From: Methylomonas fluvii
GTDB lineage: Bacteria > Pseudomonadota > Gammaproteobacteria > Methylococcales > Methylomonadaceae
Reading direction: 5' to 3'
Length of the DNA stretch: 64,000 nt
NCBI RefSeq assembly: GCF_014850975.1
Contig: NZ_JACXST010000001.1
Location: forward strand, 1,736,001-1,800,000
Below are positions 28,520-38,205 of the stretch, piece after piece. Position 1 is the first letter of the stretch. Every line of letters starts with the position of its first letter. A program made the position numbers and the translations under genes. The notes beneath the pieces were generated by a model. That model saw only the letters and a program-made list of their open reading frames with translations. It had not been told where the DNA came from and ran no database searches.

Positions 28520-30900
28520 TCAATATTCGAGACGAATCGATCCCATAAAGCTTCTCGGTGCGCCGATTGCGATAAAGTTGCCGCTGTTAGTGCCCGCGTA
28601 ATACCCTTTATCCAATAAGTTATCAGCATTGATTTGCGTGGTGAGTTTGGTTTTTCCAATCTTCATTTGATAGCTAGCTAGCAAACCCACTGTCATATAT
28701 CCAGGCAATTGAAAAGAATTATCCGCATCGCCCTGACGCTGATCCACACCAGATACCCCGGCGCCAAACTTTAAACCCTGTAAAGAACCTGTTTGAAACT
28801 CGTAGGTATTCCATAGGCTACCGGAGTGTTCTGGGGCAAGAAACAACCGCTTTCCGGTATTAGCCAGGCCGCCGTTACTGTCATTGTCTTTGGTGATTTT
28901 TGCGAAAGGCGTGTAGGCATATGCAGCAATCATATTCCAGCCGGGCAATAATTCGCCGGATAACTCGAACTCGATGCCGCGACTTTCCGCTTCGCCGGCG
29001 GCACGTGGGAGAAATAGCGGCGCCTGGGTGCCGGCAACACGAATATTTTGTTTCGTTAGATCAAAGTAGGAAACTGTGCTGCTTAAACGCCCATCAAAAA
29101 ATTCGGTTTTGACGCCCGCTTCCCACTGCTGAGCCGTTTGCGGTGGCAACCTTAATCCATCGGTTCTAAATAAGGTGCTGGAAGGCCCGAAGTTTTCAGT
29201 GTAACTTCCGTACACCGATAACCACTTCATTGGATGCCAGAGTAATCCACCCCTTGGACTCACATAATCTTCATCGGAAGTCACCTTGCCAAGTATATTA
29301 TCCGATCCCTGAGCGCTGTCGTATCGAACTCCGGCCAATGCATGCAGATGGTAAGGCAATTCAATTTGATCTTGAATATATAAACCGTACCAGTCTTGGG
29401 TATAGCTGCCTTTAAATGAATTTGCGGAATCTAGCACCGGCACATTGGCTAAATATGACGGACTAAAATATTATAACTTGGTGCGGATTGGCAGCAGTTG
29501 CCAACAAATTTATCATCAATTATAAAATGATCAAACCCAAACAGAAGCTGATGGTGCACGCCAGCTGTATCAATTTTGCCGGACAAATTTAAGCTATTAA
29601 AATATCGACTGGAGTCATTTTCCGGCCCAAGATTCAAAAACCTGTCAACATCCCCGTTATTGCTGGCGGCACCAAAAAATAAAGACATGGTGCTGAAATC
29701 ATAATTTTCATAGTTAAACCGATGGCTAACTTTCCAGTTATCATTAAACTCATGCGACCAATTAAATCCAACTAATACCCTGTCCCCTTTATTTTTACTC
29801 AGGAGCGGCTCGTGCAAAGCGGTATTAATTGGTACATTGGCTGGACGAGTACCAATGTTTGTAATTCCTGGATCATTGGTTTCGTCAAAGTGTTGGTATT
29901 CCAATTCAAACGTCGCTTGCGTGCGTTGACTGATATTCCATTTTAAGACCGGCGCAATGAACACGCGCTCATTGTCGACAAAATCACGGAACGATCCCGC
30001 GTTTTCGTACGACAGGTTCAACCGGTACAGCAAGGTATCGTCATTGGTTAGCGGCGCGGTGGCATCAATTGTGGTTCGGTAAAAGTCGTAAGAACCGAAT
30101 TGCTGCTGCAGTGAATAGTATGGCGTTGCCAGCGGTTGCTTGGTGACCATATTAATGATTCCACCCGGTTCGGAACGGCCAAACAATATCGATCCCGGAC
30201 CTTTCAGCACCTCTACTCGCTCAAGATTAGCCATCTCGCGCTTGGTTGTTCCCCCACCCAAAATGGTCGGCAACAACATGCCGTCTCGATAAGTAATATT
30301 GTTTTGAAATCCGCGAATAATGAATCCGTCGGTGGTCCCTTGATTTAACGAACTGGTATTAACACCGGCGACGTTGCGTACTGCTTGATCCAAACGCACG
30401 ACTTGCTGGTCTTCTAGTACCTGTTTAGGCACCACTTGTACCGAAAACGGCGTCTCCATAATTGGCGTGTCGGTTTTGGTCGCGGTCGAGGCGTTCGGCA
30501 ACCGGTAATCTGGGTTGTAGGGATCAGTGGGATCATAGACTGCTTTGCCGGTCACCGTGACGGCCGGCATTGTGGTTCTTGCATCGCTGCCCGAGTCGGC
30601 GGTTTTGATCGATACCGAACTCTCTCCGGTAAAGGTGTAGCTCAGGCCGCTGCCCGTCAGCAGTTTTTGTAGGGCTTCGCGCGAGCTGAAGCGGCCTTTG
30701 ACTGCCGGAGCCGATTTGCCGGCCACCTGCTGTTCGGTAAAGAACACCGCGACACCGGCCTGGTCGGCCAATTTTTGCAGCGCGCTGTGCAAGGGTTGGG
30801 CGGGAATATCGAAAGCTTGCGGAGCGGATTCCGCGATGGCCTGGCTAGAACCGATTAGCAGGATGGTGGCAACGAGCGGAGCTGGTAGCGATGACTTCAT
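28520..30900 (-). pseudogene. TonB-dependent siderophore receptor, frameshifted (cassette 2)
   Basis: The receptor is split in two frames. 29449-30900 encodes signal peptide (MKSSLPAPLVATILLIGSSQ), STN domain, plug (VEVLKGPGSILFGRSEPGG) and half the barrel; 28520-29443 encodes the rest (QDWYGLYIQDQIELPYH to the final LEY). The break is a run of four A at 29465-29468 (T on the coding strand). One more T restores NIFSPSYLANVPVLDS, matching the homologues. It is either a real mutation, a phase-variable tract or a sequencing error. Both parts are otherwise intact, so any mutation is recent. The next gene, PepSY, is intact. Confidence 0.85.
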
Positions 30901-30990
30901 GGTGGTTATCTCCCTGTGTTTTGAGTCGTTCAATAAATGAAACGAACAGCTCAAAAAAGGCCGCCAGCGGGGAGGTAAATTTTTTATTTT

Positions 30991-31152
30991 GGGTGAATGA
31001 ATTCGCCCCCTACGCCATTGTTCCTGGTTGCCAGGAAATGCGGCGGAACGAAAGGATCCCCGCCCACCGGGGTAATCGACTCTACGCGAGCATGGAAACC
31101 AGAGAAGAGAAATTAGGGCGATCTCCCAAGATAGGGGCGAATTCATTCGCCC
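30991..31152. repeat. MITE-like element with about 21-bp inverted ends
   Basis: Left end GGGTGAATGAATTCGCCCCC (30991-31010) and right end GGGGCGAATTCATTCGCCC (31134-31152) are near-perfect inverted copies around about 120 bp without a gene. It lies between fecR (ends 31168) and fecA (starts 30900) of cassette 2. Confidence 0.7.
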
Positions 31153-31167
31153 AGGCACCATGAGCTA

Positions 31168-32127
31168 TCAGCGCTTGCCGAGCAGAATCCGACCATCGCC
31201 GGCCTGGCGTACCTGCAAATTCAGGCTACCGGCGATCGCCGCTAGATTGTCGTCCAGCCGCTCGGTGAAAAAGGTGCCGCTGACTTTACGTTCCGCCAGC
31301 GCCGGATCGGCCAAGCCGATGCTGACGCGGTGGTAGCGGCCGATTTCCGCCAATACCTCGTCGAGGCGGCGATTGTCGAATATCAGCTTGCCGCGCCGCC
31401 AGGCCGACAGCGTTTCGACGTCGGCGGCGGTTTCGACGAAGTTGCCGTTGCGGTCGTAGGCCACGGCTTGCGAGGCCGTCAAATCGCGGCTCTGCTTGGC
31501 CTCGACCCGGACGCTGCCCTCGTGCACTGCAACCACGACCTGATCGGCTTGGCGGTAGACTTCGAATTCGGTGCCGATGTCGACGCTGCGCCCGGCGCCG
31601 GCGGTAACCACGAAAGGTTGGTCGGGGTTATGCACCACGCTGAAATACACCTCGCCTTTCACCACATCCACATTACGTTGACTGCGGTTGACGCGCACCG
31701 CGACTTCGCTGTCGGTGTTCAATTCCAGTTGCGTGCCGTCGGCCAGATTGACCGTTTGCCGCGCGCCGGGCTCGGCGGAAAAATGCCGAGTGTAACCGTA
31801 CCAACCAAACGGCGAGAAGGTCGCCAGCCCCACGCCGAGCAGAATCGTCGCCGCGGCCGCCAACCCGGCCTGCCGGGAAAACACAAACGATTTGGCCGGC
31901 CGGTATTGCAAGGCCGTCTTTCGGCCGGCACTATCGGCTTGCCCCACCCGTTCCAGCCATTGCATGCGCCGTTCGATTTGGGCGTAAGTCGCCTGGTGCG
32001 CCGGGCTTTGCTGCAACCAGGTTTGAAACGCCGCCCGCTCGGCGGCCGGACAATTTTCCGCGCTCAAGCGGATCAGCCATTCGACGGCTTGGTCCTGGAT
32101 TGGGTCTTGGTCGGCTTCGGGGGTCAT
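31168..32127 (-). CDS. fecR: FecR-family anti-sigma/signal transducer (cassette 2)
   Basis: 319 residues from MTPEADQD: DUF4880 region (AVEWLIRLSAENCPAAERAA, then FQTWLQQSPAHQATYAQIE), membrane helix (GLAAAATILLGVGLATF), periplasmic FecR domain (GARQTVNLADGTQLELNTDS, VDIGTEFEVYRQ) and C-terminal RKVSGTFFTERLDDNLAAIA. It links the cassette 2 receptor to the sigma factor at 32245. An in-frame start at 32175 is possible. Confidence 0.9.
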   Translation of the reverse strand: MTPEADQDPIQDQAVEWLIRLSAENCPAAERAAFQTWLQQSPAHQATYAQIERRMQWLERVGQADSAGRKTALQYRPAKSFVFSRQAGLAAAATILLGVGLATFSPFGWYGYTRHFSAEPGARQTVNLADGTQLELNTDSEVAVRVNRSQRNVDVVKGEVYFSVVHNPDQPFVVTAGAGRSVDIGTEFEVYRQADQVVVAVHEGSVRVEAKQSRDLTASQAVAYDRNGNFVETAADVETLSAWRRGKLIFDNRRLDEVLAEIGRYHRVSIGLADPALAERKVSGTFFTERLDDNLAAIAGSLNLQVRQAGDGRILLGKR

Positions 32128-32244
32128 GGTTTGGCTAATTGAATTCAACGCGAGTCTGCTTACTCTGAAAGTCACTGTGATTCCGCACTTTCATGATCGT
32201 TACTATAACGAATCGGCGGCCCGCTGTCCGTCAGTGGCTGGTGG

Positions 32245-32769
32245 CTATTCATCGAAAGTGGAATGTTTCAACAAATGCCGTAGCGCGACGCCGACGTAAC
32301 GCTCGGAGCTGCGGTCCGAAATGCCCAGGCGCTTGCCTATTTCCTTATGCGACAGGCCTTCGATGCGGTTCAGCATGAAGGCATGGCGCGGTAACTCCGG
32401 CAATTCGTTCAGCATGGTTCTTAATCTGTCCAGCTCCTGCTGCTGGCTGGCCTGGGCTTCCGGCGGCGGTTCCTTGCCGGGCATCTTGACCATCTCGGCT
32501 TCCACATCGGCGTCGGCGGAATAAACCTCAGGTTGATAGCGGGCTTCCAACATTTGCCGACGGTGATGGTCCACGGTGAGGTTGGTCGTGGTGCGGAATA
32601 GGAATGCGCGCGGGTTATCGATCGATGCCGGGTCGGGATGTTGCAACAAACGCATATAGGCTTCCTGCACCAAATCTTCCGCGGCACCGCCGGCGCGCTG
32701 AGCCGCGAAGTAAAGTAGTTCCTTGTTGTGGCGGCGGAATAATTTATCCAGTAATGGGTTGATGCTCAT
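32245..32769 (-). CDS. fecI: ECF sigma factor FecI (cassette 2)
   Basis: 174 residues: MSINPLLDKLFRRHNKELL, region 2 EDLVQEAYMRLLQHPDP and RAFLFRTTTNLTVDHHRRQ, region 4 LPRHAFMLNRIEGLSHKEIG and RLGISDRSSERYVGVAL. Partner of the downstream FecR; it directs transcription of the iron-uptake receptor. Close paralogue of the cassette 1 FecI. Confidence 0.9.
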   Translation of the reverse strand: MSINPLLDKLFRRHNKELLYFAAQRAGGAAEDLVQEAYMRLLQHPDPASIDNPRAFLFRTTTNLTVDHHRRQMLEARYQPEVYSADADVEAEMVKMPGKEPPPEAQASQQQELDRLRTMLNELPELPRHAFMLNRIEGLSHKEIGKRLGISDRSSERYVGVALRHLLKHSTFDE

Positions 32770-33465
32770 CGGATGGAAACGAAATGGCGGTTAGCGGGTG
32801 CGGCGTTAGCGCAACTCAAACACCAAGCAAGATTCACACCACAAGTAGAAAATTACAACAATAAGGCTTGACCGCCAAACATATCCGCTTATTTTTATTG
32901 AAAAATTCAGAGCAATAACCGCGCAAGCCGATTAACGGCGGAAAGTTTGGCCGACGATTGCGGCCGTAAAAAATAGGTGATATCGCACAGATCACGCATG
33001 CATTATGGGAATTGGCGGCAAACTCAGGATATGGTCAAAAATAACTTCCCGGAATTTGAATTGTTCAGAATGACACAAGTGTTACGCCACTCTTTGATAA
33101 AGACGACTGCATGGATGCAGAAGGTAGGGCAACGCATGGAGCAGTTGCCGAGGGGCTGGGGGAGATTTTTTTATAAATCCCCCTCGATCCCCCTTTTTAA
33201 AAGGGGGAAGTTATTTGTAACGGAATCCTAAGTTTGCCGACGGCCCGGCATTGATTTAGACGATTTTCTTGTCGGTCGCGGCCGTACCCCCGGCCAAAAA
33301 CTTCGCATTTTCAAGAAAAACGAATAACGGTAACTCCCTACCAGGCAACGCGCCGTCGAGGCAGCTAGTGGCAGACGGCGGTTTACGCTCTAACGGCTTG
33401 ACGCACGCCCTGTCCACCTGCTTGGGCTTTAGCTGCTCCTCCGATGCGACTTGACGGCGGGTTTT
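32770..33465. other. gene-poor gap between cassette 2 and the ECF cluster
   Basis: About 700 bp with no convincing gene. The region just after 32769 should hold the fecI promoter. A REP-like sequence lies at 33158-33211. The open frames here (for example 32977-33231) run through that repeat and lack coding signals. Confidence 0.5.
33158..33211. repeat. REP-like palindromic element
   Basis: Contains AAATCCCCCTCGATCCCC followed by the palindrome CCCCCTTTTTAAAAGGGGG (33189-33207), a composition typical of dispersed extragenic repeats. Confidence 0.55.
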
Positions 33466-33717
33466 TCAATCGATGCGACATTTCAGCAGCAAAATGCGCT
33501 GCCGCAAAGGAAGTTGCGCCAGGCCCGATTGAAACAGGCTCCAGGCTTGCCGGCCGGCTGATACTGCATCCGGCCGCAGCCTAGGGCAGGCCCATTTCTC
33601 GTCGATCTCGTCGCCGTCCCATTGCCCGCGCCACGGTACGGGGGCGCTACGGCAAAACGCAAGCCATGCCAGTTTCTGGAGGGTCGTTTGTGGTGGGTTG
33701 CTTAACGGCAAATCCAC
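33466..33717 (-). pseudogene. remnant of a solo-type ECF sigma factor (copy E)
   Basis: 83 codons whose middle aligns with copy D: GDEIDEKWACP here against GGELDDEWPCP, then GLAQLPLRQRILLLKCRID against GLPPANRQTLCPYRLDG. It stops exactly where region 4's DNA-binding helices should begin and has no region 2. It lies 27 bp downstream of copy D on the same strand and is best read as the decayed linker and early region 4 of a fifth family member. Confidence 0.5.
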
Positions 33718-33743
33718 CTAACAACTGATCCGTCTTACGGGTT
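33651..33743. repeat. direct repeat R1 (other copy at 34962-35053)
   Basis: About 90 bp similar to 34962-35053. Shared parts include GCAAAACGC, GGTCGTTTG/GCATCGTTCG, TAACGGCAA and the end TTACGGGTT. One copy flanks each end of the ECF D/B pair, consistent with a local duplication. Confidence 0.5.
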
Positions 33744-33744
33744 A

Positions 33745-34251
33745 TCAACCATCCCTCAATCCGGTTTCAACCAGCAGTTGTCCGGTCCGGCTTAGCAGGT
33801 ATTCGACGTGGCGTTCAGTGACCCGCAACTCGGCGGCGATTTGCCGATGCGTCTTGCCGTCCAGACGATAGGGACACAGGGTCTGGCGATTGGCGGGCGG
33901 CAAGCCGCGAAGCCAGATTTCCACCGCTTGCCATTGCTGCCAGCCTTGCATGCAGCGTTCAGGTGGCGGACTTGGGCAGGGCCATTCGTCATCCAGCTCT
34001 CCGCCGTTCCGCGCTTGGCGGCGGGCTTGGCCGCGCAGGTAATCCAGCGCCAGATTGCCGGCCACCCGGTAAAGAAATGCCCGGCTGTTGGCGATTTGCC
34101 GTTGGGCCGAATAGTCGGCGATGTGTAGAAAAGTGTCGTGCAGCAAGTCATTGGCTGTATCGGCGCAATTCACGCGGCGCACCAGGAATTGCCGTAACTC
34201 GGTCTGATGGCGCAGAAAGGCGGCGGTTAATGGCGGATGGTTCGAGGCCAT
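33745..34251 (-). CDS. ECF sigma factor, FecI-like, without FecR (copy D)
   Basis: 168 residues, same length as copy A: ASNHPPLTAAFLRHQTELRQ, region 2 DLLHDTFLHIADYSAQRQ and SRAFLYRVAGNLALDYLRGQ, region 4 RLDGKTHRQIAAELRVTER and HVEYLLSRTG. All sigma regions appear intact. It follows the truncated copy B, overlapping its aberrant 3' end. No fecR is adjacent; the receptor of cassette 3 lies upstream on the same strand. Confidence 0.85.
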   Translation of the reverse strand: MASNHPPLTAAFLRHQTELRQFLVRRVNCADTANDLLHDTFLHIADYSAQRQIANSRAFLYRVAGNLALDYLRGQARRQARNGGELDDEWPCPSPPPERCMQGWQQWQAVEIWLRGLPPANRQTLCPYRLDGKTHRQIAAELRVTERHVEYLLSRTGQLLVETGLRDG

Positions 34252-34673
34252 GGTCGAAAATCGATAGGGTTAGATGCAAGGGTATGCACCGCATACCACT
34301 CGATGGTTTCCGAAGAATCAAACGACAAATAAAGGTTCGCGGTGCTTACTCTACTTGGCTGCTTGCCTTGCACCAACCGCTCCGGCGGTGGACAGGGACA
34401 TTGCCAGCCCTCGTCCAGCGGCCCGCCGTCCCATGCTTGTTGCCTGGCTTGGCTGCGCAAATAATCCAAGGCCAGATTACCGGCCACCCGGTATAAAAAC
34501 GCCCGGCAATTGGCGATGGTATCTTGCTCCGGATAATCGGCGATGTGCAAAAAGGTATCTTGCAACAAGTCCGCTGCCGCTTCCCGGCAATCGACCTGGC
34601 GCCACAGAAATTGTTTTAGTTCGGTTTGGTGGCGTAAATACGCGGTAGTTAAGGGCGGGTAATGCTTGTTCAT
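34227..34673 (-). pseudogene. truncated ECF sigma factor (copy B)
   Basis: Residues 1-100 (NKHYPPLTTAYLRHQTELKQ to CPPPERLVQGKQ) match copy A closely, including complete region 2. At about 34371 homology ends abruptly, and the frame continues with 45 unrelated residues (PSRVSTANLYLSFDSSETIE and on) into copy D. Region 4, needed to bind the -35 element, is lost. Deletion or recombination with the neighbouring copy D is likely. Confidence 0.8.
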
Positions 34674-35074
34674 CGGCTTGTATCAAAAAATTTACCGCTT
34701 TTAAAACTGTGCCTCGGCACTTGCGGGCGCCGAACAAATCCATTCGGCTGGCGCGCAAGTTATCGGCAACGCAGCGATGATTTAAAAATAATCCCTTTTG
34801 GACGAACGTAGGCTGGGGTGAGGCACGAACCCCAACACGACAAGCGCCCAGCCACCATCCGACCGTGAAAGCGAGATATTCGGGTCAATGGTAGTCAGGG
34901 GCCAAACCGGTCAAAAATGTTGGGGTTTGTTATCTCAAGCCAACCTACGGTCCTTGGCTCGGGCAAAACGCCAAGCCAACCGAAGTTCCGGTGCATCGTT
35001 CGGGGTGGATTACCTAACGGCAACCACCTGACAATTCATCTGTTTTACGGGTTAATGAAATTATTTGAATATGC
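34674..35074. repeat. ECF upstream region with inverted-repeat element (copy 2) and repeat R2
   Basis: No gene. 34674-34948 duplicates the upstream region of ECF copy A, including the element at 34808-34948 with GTAGGCTGGGGTGAGG and CAACCTAC ends. 34962-35053 is the second copy of repeat R1. The remaining bases up to 35074 are the end of the receptor transcript. Confidence 0.7.
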
Positions 35075-37528
35075 TCAATATTCAATCCGAACTGATCCCA
35101 TAAATGTCCTGGGGGCCCCCATTTCGATACTGTTTCGACTAAACGCCGATGCGGGGTAATATTCTTTGCCCAACAAGTTGTTGACGTTTAATTGCGTGGT
35201 TAACTTGCTCGCTCCCACTTTCCAGGAATAACTGGTCAACAAATTAACGGTCGCGTAGCCGGGTAATACCACATCGTTATTAGTCGATTCAGTGCGTTGA
35301 GAGCTGCGTACTATCACCCCACCACCAAATTTCAATCCCTGCATGATGCCGGACTGCAACTCATAGGTGGTAAACAAGCTACCGCCGTGACGTGGAACGC
35401 CGGGAAACCGCTTGTCAACTTCGGTGGCTCTGCCGATTGTCGTGACAGCATCCGGCGTATAGGCATAGCTGCCTATCATATTCCAGCCCGGTAGAATTTC
35501 GCCTTTCAAATCCATCTCCAGACCCGTTACATTGGCTTCGCCGATTGCAGCAGAGAATCGAGTATCTCTTGGATCGGCTACTCTGGCATTTTGTTTGGTT
35601 AGATCGAACCAAGCCAAGGTAGCCAAAAACCGTTTGTCGAATAATTCCGTTTTTAAACCGAACTCCCACTGTTGCGCTGTTTCGGGGGCTAACAAAACAC
35701 CGCCAAGTCCGGTGCCGTTAATACCTGTGAAATTCTCCGAGTAGCTGCCGTAAAGGCTGAGCTCGGGAATTGGTTGCCAAACCAGACCGCCGCGCGGTGT
35801 GACTTTATCTTGCTGTGGACTTACGTTTGGTGTCAAACTTCTGGAGTCTGTCCCAACTTGCTCAGAACTGTCATAGCGTAGCCCACCCATGAGGTGTAGA
35901 TGATAGGGCAGCTTAATTTGGTCCTGCATGTACAAACCGAACCAATCTCTTTCGGTAGTGGTGGTGAAACTTGTTGATCCCGCTGCCAAGTTACTAACCC
36001 CTTCGCTCCCCAGATATATTGGATTGAAGATGTTGATTGGGGAAGAAAAAGGTGTAATTACACTTTTTGTTGATTGCCTGAAGTAGTCTCCGCCGAGCAA
36101 CAAAGTATGTTGCAACCCCCATGTATCAAAATGTCCGGTCAAATTAACAGTATTGAAATAGGAGGCGTCATCTCCTGGATCAACTTTTGCTAGTTCAAAG
36201 GACCGATTCAACCTAACGTTGTCCGCATTCAAGCTCGGAAAACTCGCAACCTGATCTAAACCGTTATAAACCGCAGTAAAACGGTGACTCAATGTCCAGT
36301 TGTCATTGAAGGCATGCGACCAATTCATGTCGACCAATATGCGCTCGAACTCGCTTTGCGGGTCCGCTTCCCCAAAGAAGCGGCTACGTGGAACATCGGC
36401 CGGGCGGGAGCCAATCGCCGGTACGCCGCGATCGAATACCATATGCCCGTGGTCATATTCCAATTCGAAATTCATTCGAGTGCGCGGACTGATAATCCAA
36501 CTCACGGTCGGTGCGATAAAAATGCGGTCGCTGCTAACCGTATCGCGAAACGAATTGGCGTCTTTGTATGCCAAATTGAAACGATACAGCAACGTTTTAT
36601 CTTGTGTGATGGGGCCTGTGGCATCCAAAGTGGTTCGGTAGTAATCGTAAGAACCAAACTGTTGTTGCAGGGAATAATACGGCGCCGCCAGCGGCTTTTT
36701 GGTCACGTAATTGACGACACCACCCGGTGTGGCCTGGCCGTACAATAACGAAGCGGGGCCTTTCAGCACTTCAACTTGCTCGATATTGGCCAAATCCCGT
36801 CCGCCCCAGGCACTAGCAAGCGGAAACGCGCCACCGTCCCGATAGTCGCCGGTAGGAAACGGATCGAAGCCCCTTCGTTTAGTCCAGTCCAACCAATCGC
36901 CGGAATTCGCTGATCCTTGATAAATACCGCTGACGTAATTTAATGCCTCGCCCGGTCGAATAGCTTGCACATCTTCCATGACTTGCTTGGAGACTACCTG
37001 CACCGAAAACGGCGTTTCCATGATCGGCGTATCGGTCTTAGTGCCGGTGGTGGCATTGGGCAGGCTGTAATCTGGGTTATAAGGATCGGTCGAATCGTAA
37101 ACCGCCTGCCCGATTACCGTCACCGCCGGCATTGCCGTCGTGCCGGATTGGGGTTGCGGCTGAGCAATTTTCAAGGTCACAGTCTTGTCGCTGGCAATAG
37201 TATGAGTGAGGCCGGAACCGGCGAGTAGTTTGCGAAAACCCTCTTCGACGCTGTACTCGCCCTCCAGTCCAACGCTGGTTTTGCCTTCGGTCAAGCTGGC
37301 TTCGGCGACGAACAACAAGCCGAACACGGTGGCAAACTGCCTTAAGGCCTGACTCAACGAGCCGCCCGCAATATGGTAACTGCGCTTAACGCTGGCATGG
37401 TCGTTACCGTTTTCCGCATGGACGGGAGCAGACACGGTGAGTGCGGAGGCCAGTAGAATGCCTAGCATGGCTAGGTGCAATCGCGAGGGGGCCAAGCCCG
37501 GATTGCTGGTGCGTAGCGTCGATGACAT
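35075..37528 (-). CDS. TonB-dependent siderophore receptor with STN domain (cassette 3)
   Basis: 817 residues: signal peptide (LAMLGILLASALTVSAPVHA), STN domain (IAGGSLSQALRQFATVFGLL), plug (VEVLKGPASLLYGQATPGGV) and barrel (DWFGLYMQDQIKLPYHLHLM), ending in RIEY. It is paralogous to the receptors of cassettes 1 and 2; the shared DPYNPDYSLPNATTGTKTDT block shows common origin. AAAGGA precedes the start. FecR and FecI partners are at 38543-40024, beyond a BrnTA pair. Confidence 0.92.
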   Translation of the reverse strand: MSSTLRTSNPGLAPSRLHLAMLGILLASALTVSAPVHAENGNDHASVKRSYHIAGGSLSQALRQFATVFGLLFVAEASLTEGKTSVGLEGEYSVEEGFRKLLAGSGLTHTIASDKTVTLKIAQPQPQSGTTAMPAVTVIGQAVYDSTDPYNPDYSLPNATTGTKTDTPIMETPFSVQVVSKQVMEDVQAIRPGEALNYVSGIYQGSANSGDWLDWTKRRGFDPFPTGDYRDGGAFPLASAWGGRDLANIEQVEVLKGPASLLYGQATPGGVVNYVTKKPLAAPYYSLQQQFGSYDYYRTTLDATGPITQDKTLLYRFNLAYKDANSFRDTVSSDRIFIAPTVSWIISPRTRMNFELEYDHGHMVFDRGVPAIGSRPADVPRSRFFGEADPQSEFERILVDMNWSHAFNDNWTLSHRFTAVYNGLDQVASFPSLNADNVRLNRSFELAKVDPGDDASYFNTVNLTGHFDTWGLQHTLLLGGDYFRQSTKSVITPFSSPINIFNPIYLGSEGVSNLAAGSTSFTTTTERDWFGLYMQDQIKLPYHLHLMGGLRYDSSEQVGTDSRSLTPNVSPQQDKVTPRGGLVWQPIPELSLYGSYSENFTGINGTGLGGVLLAPETAQQWEFGLKTELFDKRFLATLAWFDLTKQNARVADPRDTRFSAAIGEANVTGLEMDLKGEILPGWNMIGSYAYTPDAVTTIGRATEVDKRFPGVPRHGGSLFTTYELQSGIMQGLKFGGGVIVRSSQRTESTNNDVVLPGYATVNLLTSYSWKVGASKLTTQLNVNNLLGKEYYPASAFSRNSIEMGAPRTFMGSVRIEY

Positions 37529-37914
37529 CGGTTTTATTTCCTTTAAAATTGTGTGTTGTCATTACCTATGTCAATCGAGACTGAAAAAGCGGAACCGGAG
37601 ATTGAAAAATTTTTTGAATAATTTTTAAGGGGCTGTTTTGCTGGTAACAAAATGGTGTTTTTTATGGCCGGCGCAAAATAACATTTTGAGTATCAATCTA
37701 AAAAGAGCAGTTGGCGTGTGTTGTGGGCCGTTCGTGCCGAGCAATGTCGAAGCATGGACGGCTCAAAACACAGCTCACCCGCTGGGTGAATGAAAAATCC
37801 CGCTCGCCCTTCGACAAGCTCAGGACGAACGGGATTTTTCATGGCCAAACGACTTTTTTGAGGATCAAACATTGATGCGGTTGTGTACATACAAAAAAGT
37901 TATACCATGTTCAT
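37529..37914. other. gap between fecA 3 and brnT, with inverted repeat 37791-37841
   Basis: No gene. 37791-37841 is a perfect 12-bp inverted repeat (TGAAAAATCCCG and CGGGATTTTTCA) around CTTCGACAAGCTCAGGACGA, a common dispersed repeat sequence. The fecA 3 leader occupies the left part. Confidence 0.6.
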
Positions 37915-38205
37915 ATGGAGCGATAGTTTGAGTGGGACGACAAGAAGGCGGCAATTAACTACCGCAAACACGGCATCCGGTTCGAGGACGCCGCGCGGGC
38001 CTTCGATGACCCGCTTGCCGTTTCAAAGCAAGACCATATCGAGAACGGTGAACAACGTTGGCAGACCATCGGTATGACGGGCGGTTGTCTGCTGCCATTA
38101 GTGGCGCACACAGTGCGCTTCGAAGATGAGGGCATTGAGATTGTACGCATCATCAGTGCCCGTCGCGTGGATCGCAAGGAGCGGAGGTGCTATGAGTGTG
38201 GTTAG
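37915..38205 (+). pseudogene. brnT: BrnT-family RNase toxin, nonsense codon at position 4
   Basis: From 37927 the frame reads FEWDDKKAAINYRKHGIRFE, DAARAFDDPLAVSKQD and IEIVRIISARRVDRKERR, a nearly complete BrnT (DUF497) toxin. The only nearby ATG in frame (37915) is followed by GAG CGA and then TAG at 37924-37926. No other start codon exists before the conserved sequence. The toxin is therefore probably not made, while the antitoxin downstream is intact. Its 3' end overlaps brnA by 14 bp. Confidence 0.8.

Noticed and set aside
31330..32142. 270-codon plus-strand frame opposite fecR 2
   Set aside because: Shadow of a clear FecR gene; composition follows from the GC-rich codons of the real gene.
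32977..33231. 84-codon frame upstream of the ECF cluster
   Set aside because: It runs through a REP-like palindrome whose translation (SIPLFKRGK) is a known artefact pattern; no coding signals.
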